From contig CALULO010000003.1 of NCBI GenBank assembly GCA_944321515.1, forward strand, positions 1 through 64,000: a stretch of 64,000 nt of DNA. The letters run 5' to 3'. Shown here piece after piece: positions 1-8,152 of the stretch. The DNA is from an uncultured Atopobiaceae bacterium (GTDB lineage: Bacteria; Actinomycetota; Coriobacteriia; Coriobacteriales; Atopobiaceae). The translations under genes were made by a program, and so were the position numbers. The notes under the pieces are model-generated. The model was given only the letters and a program-made list of their open reading frames with translations, was not told the DNA's origin and did not search any database. Each line of letters begins with the position of its first letter. The stretch's first letter is position 1.

Positions 1-78
1 GAAGGGCGTGAAGGGAGCGAAGAGCGTTGCTGCCTAGGCTAGCCCCTTGTCACACAAACTACCGAAGCCTCCTATTTT

Positions 79-368
79 GTGACTTCGAGCGAGTTGCCAG
101 CTATCAGCTCGCTCGAAGTCACATTTCCGTCTACAAAAGCGTGACTTCGAGCGAGCTAACCTACTCCGACTCACTCAAAGTCACGTTTCTTCGAGCAAAA
201 GCGTGACTTCGAGCGAGTTAACGTCAGACGACTCATCCGAAGTAACGCTTTCAAATGAAAAAGCGCGACTTTGAGCGAGCCAGCGTTTGTCGCCTCGCTT
301 AAAGTCACGTTTTCAAGCGATAAAGTGACATTGAGCGAGCCGTCACCAGTCAACTCGACCGAAGTCAC
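79..368. repeat. 62-bp-period palindromic repeat array A (5 units)
   Basis: Five units of exactly 44 bp at 79-122, 141-184, 203-246, 265-308 and 325-368; start-to-start distances are 62, 62, 62 and 60 bp. Each unit begins with a 15-mer close to GTGACTTCGAGCGAG and ends with its approximate reverse complement, around a 14-bp interior that differs between units. The 16-18 bp spacers resemble each other (TTTC..., ...AAAGC). The same arms and period recur at 42,943 and 55,152. The reading frames across it are not convincing genes. The function is unknown; possibilities are BIME/REP-type elements or an array of protein-binding sites. Confidence 0.9.
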
Positions 369-408
369 GTCTCGGGCAGCGAAGAGGGCACATGCGAGAG
401 AGGCACAC

Positions 409-419
409 GCGAGAAGGAC
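409..419 (+). repeat. Copy of over-represented 11-mer GCGAGAAGRAC
   Basis: By eye I count about 16 exact copies in the window. Plus strand starts: 409, 1476, 6234, 10307, 18483, 33821, 41223, 49134, 49448, 55094, 56828, 59637. Minus strand: 11125-11135, 40884-40894, 53533-53543, 60863-60873. One-mismatch copies are common, for example near 3770, 13977, 23222, 26671, 61001 and 61782. Roughly half are intergenic; coding copies are read as Glu-Lys-Asp/Asn. Chance predicts well under one copy. The role is unknown. Confidence 0.75.
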
Positions 420-550
420 CTCGCGCCGGCGACCGACGTTGCGACGCGCGTCGCCGCGCACCGCAGTCTGCAAAACACCCGCACGGTGCTAGGAATAAAG
501 CCCAGCTCAGAGCCGTTGGGCCGTGATTTTGGTCTATACGCGGGTGACAG

Positions 551-579
551 TTGCGCAGGCGCGCCAAAACAGGTAAAAA
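551..579 (+). promoter_or_regulatory. Candidate promoter of the ferredoxin gene
   Basis: TTGCGC (551-556) and TAAAAC (574-579) lie 17 bp apart, about 45 bp before the ferredoxin start. Both boxes are only partial matches to a sigma-70 consensus, so this is tentative. Apart from repeat array A, nothing else is seen in the 625-bp gap before the gene. Confidence 0.3.
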
Positions 580-625
580 CAAGTGAGACCTGGGCAGGGG
601 GCTCAGGCAAGAGAGAGGAACTAAC

Positions 626-811
626 ATGAAGGCTACGGTCAACGAGGATTGCATCGGCTGCGGGCTCTGCGAGGGCACCTGCCCGGACGTCTTCTCCATC
701 TCTGACGACGGCGTCGCCGTTGCCATCGAGGAGGACGTGCCCGAGGACGCCGAGGACAGCGCCCAGGAGGCCGCGGACAACTGCCCCGTCTCTGCCATCA
801 CGGTCGAGTAG
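626..811 (+). CDS. Single-cluster [4Fe-4S] ferredoxin
   Basis: A 61-residue acidic protein with one cluster motif, CIGCGLCEGTCP, near residues 10-21 and a fourth partner Cys in the CP pair near residue 53. This is the size and layout of monocluster ferredoxins that carry one electron in the cytoplasm. A GAGAGGAA ribosome site precedes the ATG by a normal distance and an intrinsic terminator follows, so it is monocistronic. It is a plausible electron acceptor for the indolepyruvate:ferredoxin oxidoreductase at 40.3-42.7 kb, although that pairing is inference. The family assignment is secure. Confidence 0.93.
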   Translation: MKATVNEDCIGCGLCEGTCPDVFSISDDGVAVAIEEDVPEDAEDSAQEAADNCPVSAITVE

Positions 812-835
812 CTGGCAGTCGTCACCGAACGCCTG

Positions 836-867
836 GCGGGGGCCGCAGGACGGCTCCCGCTATTTTT
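836..867 (+). terminator. Intrinsic terminator after ferredoxin
   Basis: A GC-rich stem (GCGGGGGCC pairing with GGCTCCCGC) ends at 860 and is followed directly by TATTTTT. It separates the ferredoxin gene from maf. Confidence 0.8.
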
Positions 868-886
868 GTATTGAGGAGGGGTGCGC

Positions 887-1528
887 GTGCACCTGATTCT
901 GGCATCTCAGTCGCCACGCCGAAGGGGGCTGCTCGAGCAGGCGGGCTTCGAGCTCACGGTGGCGCCGTCTGACATCGACGAGGCCCGCCGCCCCGGCGAG
1001 AGCCCCGTGGAGCTCGTGGAGCGCCTGGCCCGCGGGAAGGCGCGTGTAGCGCTGCCGCTGCTGTGCGACGCGGCCAACGGCGCCGTCGCCGTCGTGGCCG
1101 CTGACACCATCGTCTGGACCGACGCCGGCGAGGTGCTCGGCAAGCCCGCCGACGAGGCCGACGCCGCCCGCATGCTGCGCGAGCTCTCGGGCCGCGCCCA
1201 CCACGTCTCGACCGGGGCCTGCGTCGCGGCTGTCGGGCCGGACGGAACGGCGGAACGGGCCACGAGCTTCGTGGAGACCACCGACGTCACCTTCTGGGAG
1301 CTGACCGACGACGAGGTCGCGGCCTACGCGGCCTCCGGCGAGCCCAGCGACAAGGCGGGTGCCTACGGCATCCAGGGGGCGGGTCGCCTGCTCGTCCGCG
1401 AGATCCACGGCGACTACCAGAACGTCGTGGGCCTTCCGGTGGCACGCCTAATCCGCGAGCTCGGCGCGCTCCTTGGCGAGAAGGACCTCGTCGCGCGCGC
1501 CATAAAGATGGGAGGACCCCTTGCCTAG
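887..1528 (+). CDS. maf: Maf family nucleoside triphosphate pyrophosphatase
   Basis: About 213 residues, starting near the family hallmark LASQSPRRRGLL, which binds the triphosphate. The acidic loop around VAADTIVW and the Lys in LGKPADEADA also match Maf, which hydrolyses (often modified or dTTP/UTP-type) nucleotides to the monophosphate and is linked to septum arrest. Two in-frame GTG codons exist, at 881 and 887. The strong GAGGAGGG at 873-880 touches the first but stands 6 nt from the second, so I chose 887. Its stop overlaps the next gene by 8 bp, so the two are probably co-translated. A GCGAGAAGGAC 11-mer lies inside its 3' end. Confidence 0.9.
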   Translation: MHLILASQSPRRRGLLEQAGFELTVAPSDIDEARRPGESPVELVERLARGKARVALPLLCDAANGAVAVVAADTIVWTDAGEVLGKPADEADAARMLRELSGRAHHVSTGACVAAVGPDGTAERATSFVETTDVTFWELTDDEVAAYAASGEPSDKAGAYGIQGAGRLLVREIHGDYQNVVGLPVARLIRELGALLGEKDLVARAIKMGGPLA

Positions 1529-2552
1529 TGAGAACGCCTTCTCCGCCGAAGGCCGAGCCGACGCCGCGGCGACGCCGCGGCCCGCACCAGAGATCGACAG
1601 CGTCACCCAGATCCCCGGCGTGCTCGCCGGCCATGCCACGCTCGAGGCGGCAGGCACGGGATGCACCGTCATCGTCTGCCCCGAGGGCTGCACGGGCGGC
1701 GTCGACGTGCGCGGAGGGGCCCCGGCGACGCGGGAGACCGACCTCCTGCGCCCGGAGGAGACCGTCGACGTGCTCCACGCCGTGGTGCTCTCCGGCGGCA
1801 GCGCCTACGGCCTTGCGGCGTCATGCGGCGTGGCCGAGGAGCTCGAGCGCCGCGGGTACGGCCTCGACGTGGGAGTGGCCCGCGTGCCGATAGTGTCCGG
1901 AGCGTGCCTCTTTGACCTCGCCTGCGGGGACGCCCAGGTGCGCCCGGGCGTCGAGGAGGGCCGCGCGGCCTGCGCGTCCGCCTTCGACTGCGTCGGCAAG
2001 CCGCTCGAGCGCGGCAACGTCGGCGCGGGCGCCGGCTGCACCGTGGGCAAGCTCGCAGGCCCCGGACGTGCGATGAAATCCGGCCTCGGCGAGGACGTCG
2101 AGTGCGCCGGCGAGCTCGTCTGCGGCGCCGTCGCCGCGGTGAACGCGTGCGGCGACGTGGTCGACCCGGAGACGGGCGAGCGCGTGGCCGGTCTCAGGAC
2201 ACCGGACGGCACCGGACTCGCAAGCAGCTCAGAGGCCCTTATCGGCGGCTTTGCGACGATGCCGCTCGAGCGCACCAACACCACCATCTCCTGCGTGGTT
2301 ACCAACGCGCGCCTCACCAAGGCGCAGGCGACAAAGGTCGCCCAGATGGCGGCCGACGCATACGCCCACGCCATCTCCCCCACCCACACGACCAACGACG
2401 GCGACACCGTCTTCGTGATGGCCACAGGAGCCGTGGAGGCCCCGGTCGACGTGGTGGGCGCCCTTGCCGTCAAGGCCCTCGGCCGTGCCATCGTCGACGG
2501 GGCGCGCTCGGCCGAGGGCGCCTACGGCTACCCTGCCGCCCGCGACCTCTAG
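1521..2552 (+). CDS. P1 family (DmpA/NylC-like) self-cleaving N-terminal nucleophile hydrolase
   Basis: A 343-residue protein with the glycine-rich core of the DmpA/NylC family (VLSGGSAYGL near residues 89-98, GNVGAGAGCTVGK near 165-177). The autoprocessing region RTNTTISCVV is at about 251-260, where Asn253-Thr254 is the likely self-cleavage bond that frees the nucleophile Thr. Members act as aminopeptidases or amide and oligoamide hydrolases, and the substrate cannot be read from sequence. The start is TTG, 4 nt after a GGAGGA site inside the end of maf. It is translationally coupled to maf and followed by a GC-rich hairpin without a T-run. Confidence 0.85.
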   Translation: MPSENAFSAEGRADAAATPRPAPEIDSVTQIPGVLAGHATLEAAGTGCTVIVCPEGCTGGVDVRGGAPATRETDLLRPEETVDVLHAVVLSGGSAYGLAASCGVAEELERRGYGLDVGVARVPIVSGACLFDLACGDAQVRPGVEEGRAACASAFDCVGKPLERGNVGAGAGCTVGKLAGPGRAMKSGLGEDVECAGELVCGAVAAVNACGDVVDPETGERVAGLRTPDGTGLASSSEALIGGFATMPLERTNTTISCVVTNARLTKAQATKVAQMAADAYAHAISPTHTTNDGDTVFVMATGAVEAPVDVVGALAVKALGRAIVDGARSAEGAYGYPAARDL

Positions 2553-2577
2553 GCGCAAAAACACCGTGCTTCAGCCT

Positions 2578-2611
2578 GGCGCCCCGCCGCCCGCACAGGT
2601 GGCGGGGCGCC
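2578..2611 (+). terminator. GC-rich hairpin after the P1 hydrolase
   Basis: Arms GGCGCCCCGCC and GGCGGGGCGCC pair perfectly around a 12-nt loop. There is no T-run, so termination efficiency is uncertain. Confidence 0.4.
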
Positions 2612-2644
2612 TTGCATGCATCACCTCACGCCGGACCCCGCACG

Positions 2645-2695
2645 AAACCCCTCCCGCCCGCGCGCCGGAAAGCAACCGGAGAACGGGAGGAGGGG
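2645..2695 (-). terminator. Probable terminator of the glf-GT2 operon
   Basis: On the minus strand, CCCCTCCTCCCG pairs with CGGGAGGGG across a long loop and is followed by TTTCG. It lies about 30 bp beyond the GT2 stop codon. Confidence 0.5.
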
Positions 2696-2727
2696 GTGGT
2701 TTCGAGCAGCTGACTCGGCAGCCGGGG

Positions 2728-3762
2728 CTAGTTGAACTTCACGAGCTTCTGCGCGGCGCGGTAGCCGGCGAGCGTGAGCGCCCTGCCCACCGTGCCGGGC
2801 AGGTTCGTGGCAAGCCCCACCACGCCGTGACGGGCCCGGCGGTACATCCGCCGGTCGTAGGAGCGCAGCTCGTCCCAGAGGGCCTGGAGCTCGTCCATGG
2901 CGTCCGGGCGGTCGCTCTTCTTGGAGAAGACCGAGCAGATGGCCATGATGATCGTGAAGTAGTTCATCATGTAGCTGCGCAGCTTCACGGAGTCGACGTC
3001 CTGGTAGACGTGGTAGGCGTGCATCATCACACGGGCCACGCGCCAGTAGTGGTCAACGCGGCTCGTGAGCACCTTGTCGTTGACGGACTGGTCCTCGCGC
3101 CCGATGAAGTAGCGGTAGACGTCCACGTCAAGGTAGTAGAGGCTGCGGCACTTGGGGAACGGCACGTACGCGTAGATGTTGTCCACGTAGAAGGTGTGGG
3201 GCGGCATGGAGAGGCCCGCCTCGCGCAGGACGTCCACGCGATAGGTGAGCGCGTGCATGAGCAGGTACTGCCACATCATGAAGTGGCCCATGTCGTTCCA
3301 GGTGAAGACGCGGCCAACCGGCAGCACGTGACGGTAGTCGACCACGTTGCGGGTGTCGTCCTCGACGTGCTCGTAGACGTAGTTGGTGATCACAAGGTCA
3401 ACGAGGTCGCCGATCTCCACGAAGCGGCGCAGCTGCTCGAGGAGCGCCATCACGGCGTCGGCGTCCACCCAGTCGTCAGAGTCGACGTTCTTGAAGTAGA
3501 CGCCGGACGCGTTTGCCACGGCCTTCATGACCGCCGCGCCGTGGCCGCCGTTCTCCTGGTGCACCGCCTTGATGATCGTAGGGTAGCGCTCGGCCCACGC
3601 GTCGGCCTTGGCCGGGGTGTCGTCCTTGGCGGAGCCGTCGTCCACGATGACGATCTCGACGTCCTCCGCATAGCCCGTGCCCTCGAGGATGGACTCGATG
3701 CAGTGGTCCATGTAGTCCGCGGAGTTGTAGCACGGGATGCCGAAGGTGATGGTCTTTTTCAT
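2728..3762 (-). CDS. Family 2 glycosyltransferase
   Basis: A 344-residue cytoplasmic GT-A fold enzyme. The N-terminus FGIPCYNSADYMDHCIESIL, the nucleotide-binding VIVDDGS (near 38-44) and NVDSDDW (near 92-98, the DXD-like metal site) are diagnostic of GT2. It transfers a sugar from a nucleotide donor, and the acceptor is unknown. It lies 59 bp downstream of glf on the same strand, so it may use UDP-galactofuranose or act in the same cell-surface glycan pathway (inference). Its ribosome site AGAAGGA is part of a near-copy of the GCGAGAAGRAC motif. No transmembrane segment is obvious. Confidence 0.88.
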   Translation of the reverse strand: MKKTITFGIPCYNSADYMDHCIESILEGTGYAEDVEIVIVDDGSAKDDTPAKADAWAERYPTIIKAVHQENGGHGAAVMKAVANASGVYFKNVDSDDWVDADAVMALLEQLRRFVEIGDLVDLVITNYVYEHVEDDTRNVVDYRHVLPVGRVFTWNDMGHFMMWQYLLMHALTYRVDVLREAGLSMPPHTFYVDNIYAYVPFPKCRSLYYLDVDVYRYFIGREDQSVNDKVLTSRVDHYWRVARVMMHAYHVYQDVDSVKLRSYMMNYFTIIMAICSVFSKKSDRPDAMDELQALWDELRSYDRRMYRRARHGVVGLATNLPGTVGRALTLAGYRAAQKLVKFN

Positions 3763-3786
3763 GCTGGTCCTTCTCGGTGCGCACGC

Positions 3787-3812
3787 AGCGGGCCCCGCTG
3801 CCGGGGCCCGCT
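3787..3812 (-). other. Intercistronic hairpin between glf and GT2
   Basis: Perfect 10-bp arms AGCGGGCCCC and GGGGCCCGCT flank a 6-nt loop in the 59-bp gap. No T-run follows, so it may be an RNA-processing or stability element or a weak attenuator rather than a full terminator. Confidence 0.5.
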
Positions 3813-3821
3813 CAACGCAGT

Positions 3822-5024
3822 CTAGTTGTGCTGGGAGATGATCTCGTCGGAGAGGTCGAGGGCGGAGGCCACGACGCCGTCCATGTCGTAGTAGCGATAC
3901 TCGGCAAGGCGCCCCACGCAGTGGAAGTTCACGAGGCCGGAGACGCGCTCGCGGTAGCGACGGTAGAGGTCGAGGTTGTCGTCCTCGAGGATCGCGTAGT
4001 AGGGCGTCTCGCCGGAGCCGGGGGTGTAGGCCTTGGAGTACTCGCGCATGATCGTGGTCTTGCCGGGCACCACCTGGCCGGTCATGTTCTTGAACTCGGT
4101 GATACGCGTGAAGTCCTCGCTCGTGGTGTAGTTGACGGTGCCAACGGGCTGGAACTGGTCCACGTCGAGCGTCTCGAAGTCCATGTCAAGCGTGCGGTAC
4201 GGCAGCGCGCCCAGGTCCAGGCCGAAGAGCTCGTCGAGCGGGCCGGTGTAGATGATCTCCCCGCCGTAGGGGCGCCCGCAGACGCTCACGCTCGTCTCGC
4301 TGACGCTGAGCAGGTCGCGCGCGTCCACGCCGAGAATGACGTCGATGCAGTCATGGTCGAGCATGTGCTCGAAGAGGGCCGTGTAGCCCTCGGCCGGCAT
4401 ACCCTGGAAGGGGGCGCCGGGGAAGTAGCGGTCGTCGTCACCCACGAAGACGGGGACGCGCCCGGTGATCGAGGGGTCGATCTGGTCCGGAGTCTGCCCC
4501 CACTGCTTCATCGTGTAGTGGAGGAAGACGTTCTCGAAGACGTAGTCTGCAACCTCGACGAGCTCGGGGTCGTTCTTCTCGCGGAGCTCCATGATCGGCA
4601 CCTTCTTGTTCTCGCCGAAGGTGGCCACGAGCTTCTGGTAGAGCTTCTCGCCCTTCTCCTCGCCGAACGCGAGCTTGAGGGAGCGGTGGTTGAACGGCAC
4701 GGGCATGAGCGTGCCGTGGATGTTGGCGAGGACCTTGTGCTGGTAGTCGGTCCACTCGGTGAAGCGCGAGAGGAACTCGTTCACGCGCTCGTTGGTGGTG
4801 TGGTAGATGTGCGGGCCGTACTTGTGCACGAGGATGCCCGCGTCGTCGACGTAGTCGTAGGCGTTGCCTGCGATGTGGTCGCGACGCTCCAGGATGGCCA
4901 CCTTGAAGCCGCACGACTCGGCGAGGCGGCGGGCACAGACGGCCCCCGCATAGCCAGCGCCAACCACGATGGCGTCATATGTGTCGGGGTTGAACCCCGC
5001 GGGCAGACCGTTCACGATACCCAT
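3822..5024 (-). CDS. glf: UDP-galactopyranose mutase
   Basis: A 400-residue flavoenzyme converting UDP-galactopyranose to UDP-galactofuranose for cell-envelope polysaccharides. The FAD-binding IVVGAGYAGAVCARRLAE is near the N-terminus, followed by the family features HKYGPHIYHT, the substrate-loop region QHKVLANIHG and the C-terminal VGRLAEYRYYDMD. I chose the ATG at 5024 because GAGAGGA lies just upstream; the frame stays open further 5' but that part is basic, low-complexity sequence. It is the first gene of a two-gene unit with the GT2 gene and is divergent from pta. Confidence 0.95.
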   Translation of the reverse strand: MGIVNGLPAGFNPDTYDAIVVGAGYAGAVCARRLAESCGFKVAILERRDHIAGNAYDYVDDAGILVHKYGPHIYHTTNERVNEFLSRFTEWTDYQHKVLANIHGTLMPVPFNHRSLKLAFGEEKGEKLYQKLVATFGENKKVPIMELREKNDPELVEVADYVFENVFLHYTMKQWGQTPDQIDPSITGRVPVFVGDDDRYFPGAPFQGMPAEGYTALFEHMLDHDCIDVILGVDARDLLSVSETSVSVCGRPYGGEIIYTGPLDELFGLDLGALPYRTLDMDFETLDVDQFQPVGTVNYTTSEDFTRITEFKNMTGQVVPGKTTIMREYSKAYTPGSGETPYYAILEDDNLDLYRRYRERVSGLVNFHCVGRLAEYRYYDMDGVVASALDLSDEIISQHN

Positions 5025-5124
5025 ACGCGTCCTCTCAGCGTCTCTTACTGCGGTCGCCGGGCGGCGCCGCGCACGTGCGGCACACGCTCGCCCAATCGTC
5101 CGCATGATTCTAGCACCTCGCCCC

Positions 5125-5130
5125 TATAAT
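5125..5130 (+). promoter_or_regulatory. Candidate -10 box upstream of pta
   Basis: A perfect TATAAT lies about 88 bp before the pta ATG in the glf/pta divergent gap. No convincing -35 hexamer is seen 16-18 bp upstream, so this is tentative. It would imply a leader of about 80 nt. Confidence 0.45.
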
Positions 5131-5217
5131 GAACCCCGACGCGCCCGCAGCCCGCCAACCAGCACGAAACGCGGCGTGAGCGCATGACTATTGGGGCTTT
5201 TTTGTGAAGGAGAGCAC

Positions 5218-6204
5218 ATGAGCGACTTTCTCGCCCGCATGAAGGCGGCCGCAAAGGCCAACAAGAAGACGATCGTCCTGCCCGAGGGCGAGGACCCGCG
5301 CACCATCGAGGCAGCGCGCAAGATCATGGAGGAGGACCTGGCCAACCTGGTCATTCTGGGCGACCCGGCCCAGATCGACGTCGAGGGCGTGACCGTCATC
5401 GACCCGACCTCCCCCACCGCCCCCAAGCACGAGGCCTACGCCCAGAAGTTCGCCGAGCTTCGCGCCAAGAAGGGCGTGACCATCGAGCAGGCCCGCGCCC
5501 AGATGATGGACGCCACCTACTACGGCACCATGATGGTCAAGATGGGCGACGCCGACGGCCTGGTCTCCGGCGCCTGCCACTCCACCGCCAACACGCTGCG
5601 CCCGGCGCTGCAGATCCTCAAGACCGCCCCGGGCACCAAGCTCGTCTCAGCCTTCATGGTCATGTGCACCAAGACCCCCGAGTACGGCGCCGACGGCACG
5701 CTGATCTTCGCCGACTGCGGCCTCAACATCGCCCCCACCGCCGAGGAGCTCTCCGAGATCGCCCTGGCGTCCGCGGAGTCCTGGACCGCCTTCATGGGCG
5801 ACGTCGAGCCCAAGGTCGCCATGCTCTCCTACTCCACCATGGGCTCGGCCGGCGGCGACGTTGCCAAGAAGGTCCAGGAGGCCACCGTCTTTGCCAAGGA
5901 GAAGCGCCCCTCCCTCGCCGTCGACGGCGACCTGCAGCTCGACGCCGCCATCGTGCCGACCGTGGCCGCCCTCAAGGCGCCCGAGAGCGACGTGGCCGGC
6001 CACGCCAACGTCCTCGTCTTCCCCGACCTCGAGACGGGCAACATCGGCTACAAGCTCGTCCAGCGCTTCGGCAACGCCGAGGCCTACGGCCCCATCCTGC
6101 AGGGCATCGCCAAGCCGGTGAACGACCTCTCGCGCGGCTGCTCCGCCGACGACATCGTGGGCGTGGTGGCCATCACCTCCGTCCAGGCGCAGATGGCCGA
6201 GTAG
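5218..6204 (+). CDS. pta: Phosphate acetyltransferase
   Basis: A 328-residue short-form Pta (only the PTA_PTB catalytic domain) interconverting acetyl-CoA and acetyl phosphate. The family segments IVLPEGEDPRT near the N-terminus, DGLVSGACHSTANTLRPALQ and the C-terminal NIGYKLVQRFGNAEAYGPIL are all present. The ATG at 5218 is chosen over an in-frame start at 5191 because GAAGGAGA lies 5 nt upstream. The acetate kinase partner is not adjacent; it is 8 kb away at 14.1 kb. It converges on pckA, and a GCGAGAAGAAC motif and a shared hairpin lie in between. Confidence 0.96.
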   Translation: MSDFLARMKAAAKANKKTIVLPEGEDPRTIEAARKIMEEDLANLVILGDPAQIDVEGVTVIDPTSPTAPKHEAYAQKFAELRAKKGVTIEQARAQMMDATYYGTMMVKMGDADGLVSGACHSTANTLRPALQILKTAPGTKLVSAFMVMCTKTPEYGADGTLIFADCGLNIAPTAEELSEIALASAESWTAFMGDVEPKVAMLSYSTMGSAGGDVAKKVQEATVFAKEKRPSLAVDGDLQLDAAIVPTVAALKAPESDVAGHANVLVFPDLETGNIGYKLVQRFGNAEAYGPILQGIAKPVNDLSRGCSADDIVGVVAITSVQAQMAE

Positions 6205-6260
6205 CCGCTGAGCTGACGACGCCCCTCGATAAGGCGAGAAGAACCTCGTGCCTCATGTGA

Positions 6261-6290
6261 GCGGCCCGGCTGCGTTGGCAGCCGGGCCGC
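6261..6290. terminator. Shared hairpin between pta and pckA
   Basis: A perfect 13-bp stem (GCGGCCCGGCTGC with its complement) with a 4-nt loop lies between two convergent genes. No T-run is seen on either strand, so it could act as a bidirectional terminator or transcript-end stabiliser. Confidence 0.5.
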
Positions 6291-6319
6291 TTCGCGTCGT
6301 TCAGGCTGTCAACCGGCAG

Positions 6320-7921
6320 CTACCCCATGATCGGGTGCGGGCCGGCGGCGCGGACCTCGGGGTCCATCGTCTGCAGACGGTCCTCCGCGTTGTCCACGAA
6401 CATCTGGGCCAGTGCCTCGGCCGTCTTGTCGTAGGCGGCGCGGTCCTCCCAGGTGTTGCGGGCGTTGAGCAGCTCGGACGGCACGCCCGGGCAGGTGGTG
6501 GGCACGTCGAGGTTGAAGCGCTCGTCGTGCACGAACTCGCAGTCGTCGATGATGCCGGACTGTGCGGCCTCCACCATCTTGCGCGTGTAGGCAAGCTTGA
6601 TGCGCCTGCCGGTGCCGTAGGGGCCGCCGGTCCAGCCGGTGTTGATGAGGTAGACGCGCACACCGCCCTGGTCGATCTTCTCGCCGAGCATCTGAGCGTA
6701 GACGTTGGGGTCAAGGGGCATGAACGGTTCGCCGAAGAGCGAGGAGAACGTGGGCTGCGGCTCCTTGATGCCGCGCTCGGTGCCCGCCACCTTGGAGGTG
6801 AAGCCGGTCATGAAGTGGTACATCGCAGCGTCGCGGTCCAGCTTGGAAATCGGCGGCAGCACGCCGAAGGCGTCGGCCGTAAGGAAGATGACCACGTCCG
6901 GGGTTCGCTTGGCGCGACCCTTGGCCACCGCTCCCGGCACGAACTCCACCGGGTAGGCCACGCGGCCGTTCTCGGTGAGCGAGGTGTCGAAGTAGTCCGC
7001 CTGGCGCGTGTCCGGGTCGATGACCACGTTCTCGCACATGGAGCCGAAGCGGATTGCGTTCCAGATCTGCGGCTCGGTCTCCGGCGTGATGTCGATGGTC
7101 TTGGCGTAGCAGCCGCCCTCGATGTTGAAGACCTTGTCGTCCGCCCAGCCGTGCTCGTCGTCGCCGATGAGCAGGCGGTCCTCGGCGGCCGAGAGCGTGG
7201 TCTTGCCGGTGCCGGAGAGGCCGAAGAAGACCGTGGTGCCGTGCGAGCGCGGGTTCATGTTGCAGGAGCAGTGCATGGTGAGCACGTGGTCCTCAACGGG
7301 CAGCAGGTAGTTCATCACGGAGAAGATCGCCTTCTTGATCTCGCCGCTGTACTGGGTGCCTACCACGAGGATCATGCGCTCCTGGAAGTTGATGAGGACG
7401 GCGGCCTCGGAGTGGGTCCCGTAGACCTCCGGGTCGAGCTTGAGGGACGGCGCCGCCATCACGCAGAAGTCCGCCTCGCCGAAGTCGCGCAGCTCCTTCT
7501 CGTCCGGGCGGACGAGCATCTGGTGGACGAAGAGAGCCTGGCTCGCAAGCTCGCAGATCGCGCAGATCTTGCGCGAGTAGCGGCGGTCGGCACCGGCCAG
7601 CCCGTGCACCACGAAGAGGCGGCGCTCGGAGAGGTGGCCGATGACCTCGGCCTTGACCCGGTTGTAGCTCTCGACGGAGAAGGGGACGTTGACGCTGCCC
7701 CAAGCGATCTTGTCGTGAACGTCAGGCGTGTCGACGATGAAGCGGTCCTTGGGCGAGCGGCCCGTGTACTGCCCCGTGATGACGGAGAGCGAGCCGGTGC
7801 TCGTGAGCTCGCCCTCGCCGCGCTCGACGGCGGTCTCGATGAGCACCGCGGGAGAGGCGTCGATGACAGTCTTCTCCTCAGTGTGGGCGATGCCGTAGCG
7901 CAGAAGTTCCTCGATGACCAT
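6320..7921 (-). CDS. pckA: ATP-dependent phosphoenolpyruvate carboxykinase
   Basis: A 533-residue ATP-type PEPCK. The P-loop GLSGTGKTTLSA and the preceding FFGLSGTG kinase-1 region are clear, as are GRSPKDRF (substrate loop), the HCSCNMN and IGDDEHGW metal-site regions, and NTGWTGGPYGTG near the C-terminus. In succinate-forming anaerobes it often runs in the CO2-fixing direction, making oxaloacetate and ATP. The ATG at 7921 follows AAGGAGGA; the open frame further upstream crosses the promoter region. It converges on pta. Confidence 0.96.
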   Translation of the reverse strand: MVIEELLRYGIAHTEEKTVIDASPAVLIETAVERGEGELTSTGSLSVITGQYTGRSPKDRFIVDTPDVHDKIAWGSVNVPFSVESYNRVKAEVIGHLSERRLFVVHGLAGADRRYSRKICAICELASQALFVHQMLVRPDEKELRDFGEADFCVMAAPSLKLDPEVYGTHSEAAVLINFQERMILVVGTQYSGEIKKAIFSVMNYLLPVEDHVLTMHCSCNMNPRSHGTTVFFGLSGTGKTTLSAAEDRLLIGDDEHGWADDKVFNIEGGCYAKTIDITPETEPQIWNAIRFGSMCENVVIDPDTRQADYFDTSLTENGRVAYPVEFVPGAVAKGRAKRTPDVVIFLTADAFGVLPPISKLDRDAAMYHFMTGFTSKVAGTERGIKEPQPTFSSLFGEPFMPLDPNVYAQMLGEKIDQGGVRVYLINTGWTGGPYGTGRRIKLAYTRKMVEAAQSGIIDDCEFVHDERFNLDVPTTCPGVPSELLNARNTWEDRAAYDKTAEALAQMFVDNAEDRLQTMDPEVRAAGPHPIMG

Positions 7922-8013
7922 CCCGTCCTCCTTAGAGCGGCCCGTGGCCGCGGTGGCGTTTGCGGTGAGTCGTGCCCAATTGATTGTTCCCCAAACCGGC
8001 GACGACGCATGCA

Positions 8014-8041
8014 AAGTTAACAAATCCCGAACTGATTTCAA
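8014..8041 (-). promoter_or_regulatory. Candidate pckA promoter
   Basis: On the minus strand TTGAAA (8041-8036) and TAACTT (8019-8014) are 16 bp apart, about 95 bp before the pckA ATG. The region is notably AT-richer than its surroundings. Confidence 0.45.
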
Positions 8042-8152
8042 GCGTTTGCGCCGCTCATTGAGCATGTCATGCCGTCCACGGCAACCGATGAGACAACTCG
8101 TCCGTCATGCGCTATGTTAATGAGCGATTGGCCATTCAAACGAGGAGGCACC

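Noticed and set aside
79..368. CRISPR array
   Set aside because: Repeats are inverted pairs with a variable centre and 16-18 bp conserved spacers; there are no 30-40 bp unique spacers and no cas genes in the window.
271..492. A 73-codon plus-strand frame across repeat array A
   Set aside because: It runs through the palindromic units and ends in low-complexity Arg/Thr/Ala sequence; no ribosome site and no match to a family.
2728..5024. Large capsule or O-antigen cluster
   Set aside because: Only glf and one GT2 gene are present; the flanking genes are central metabolism, so no larger polysaccharide locus is supported in this window.
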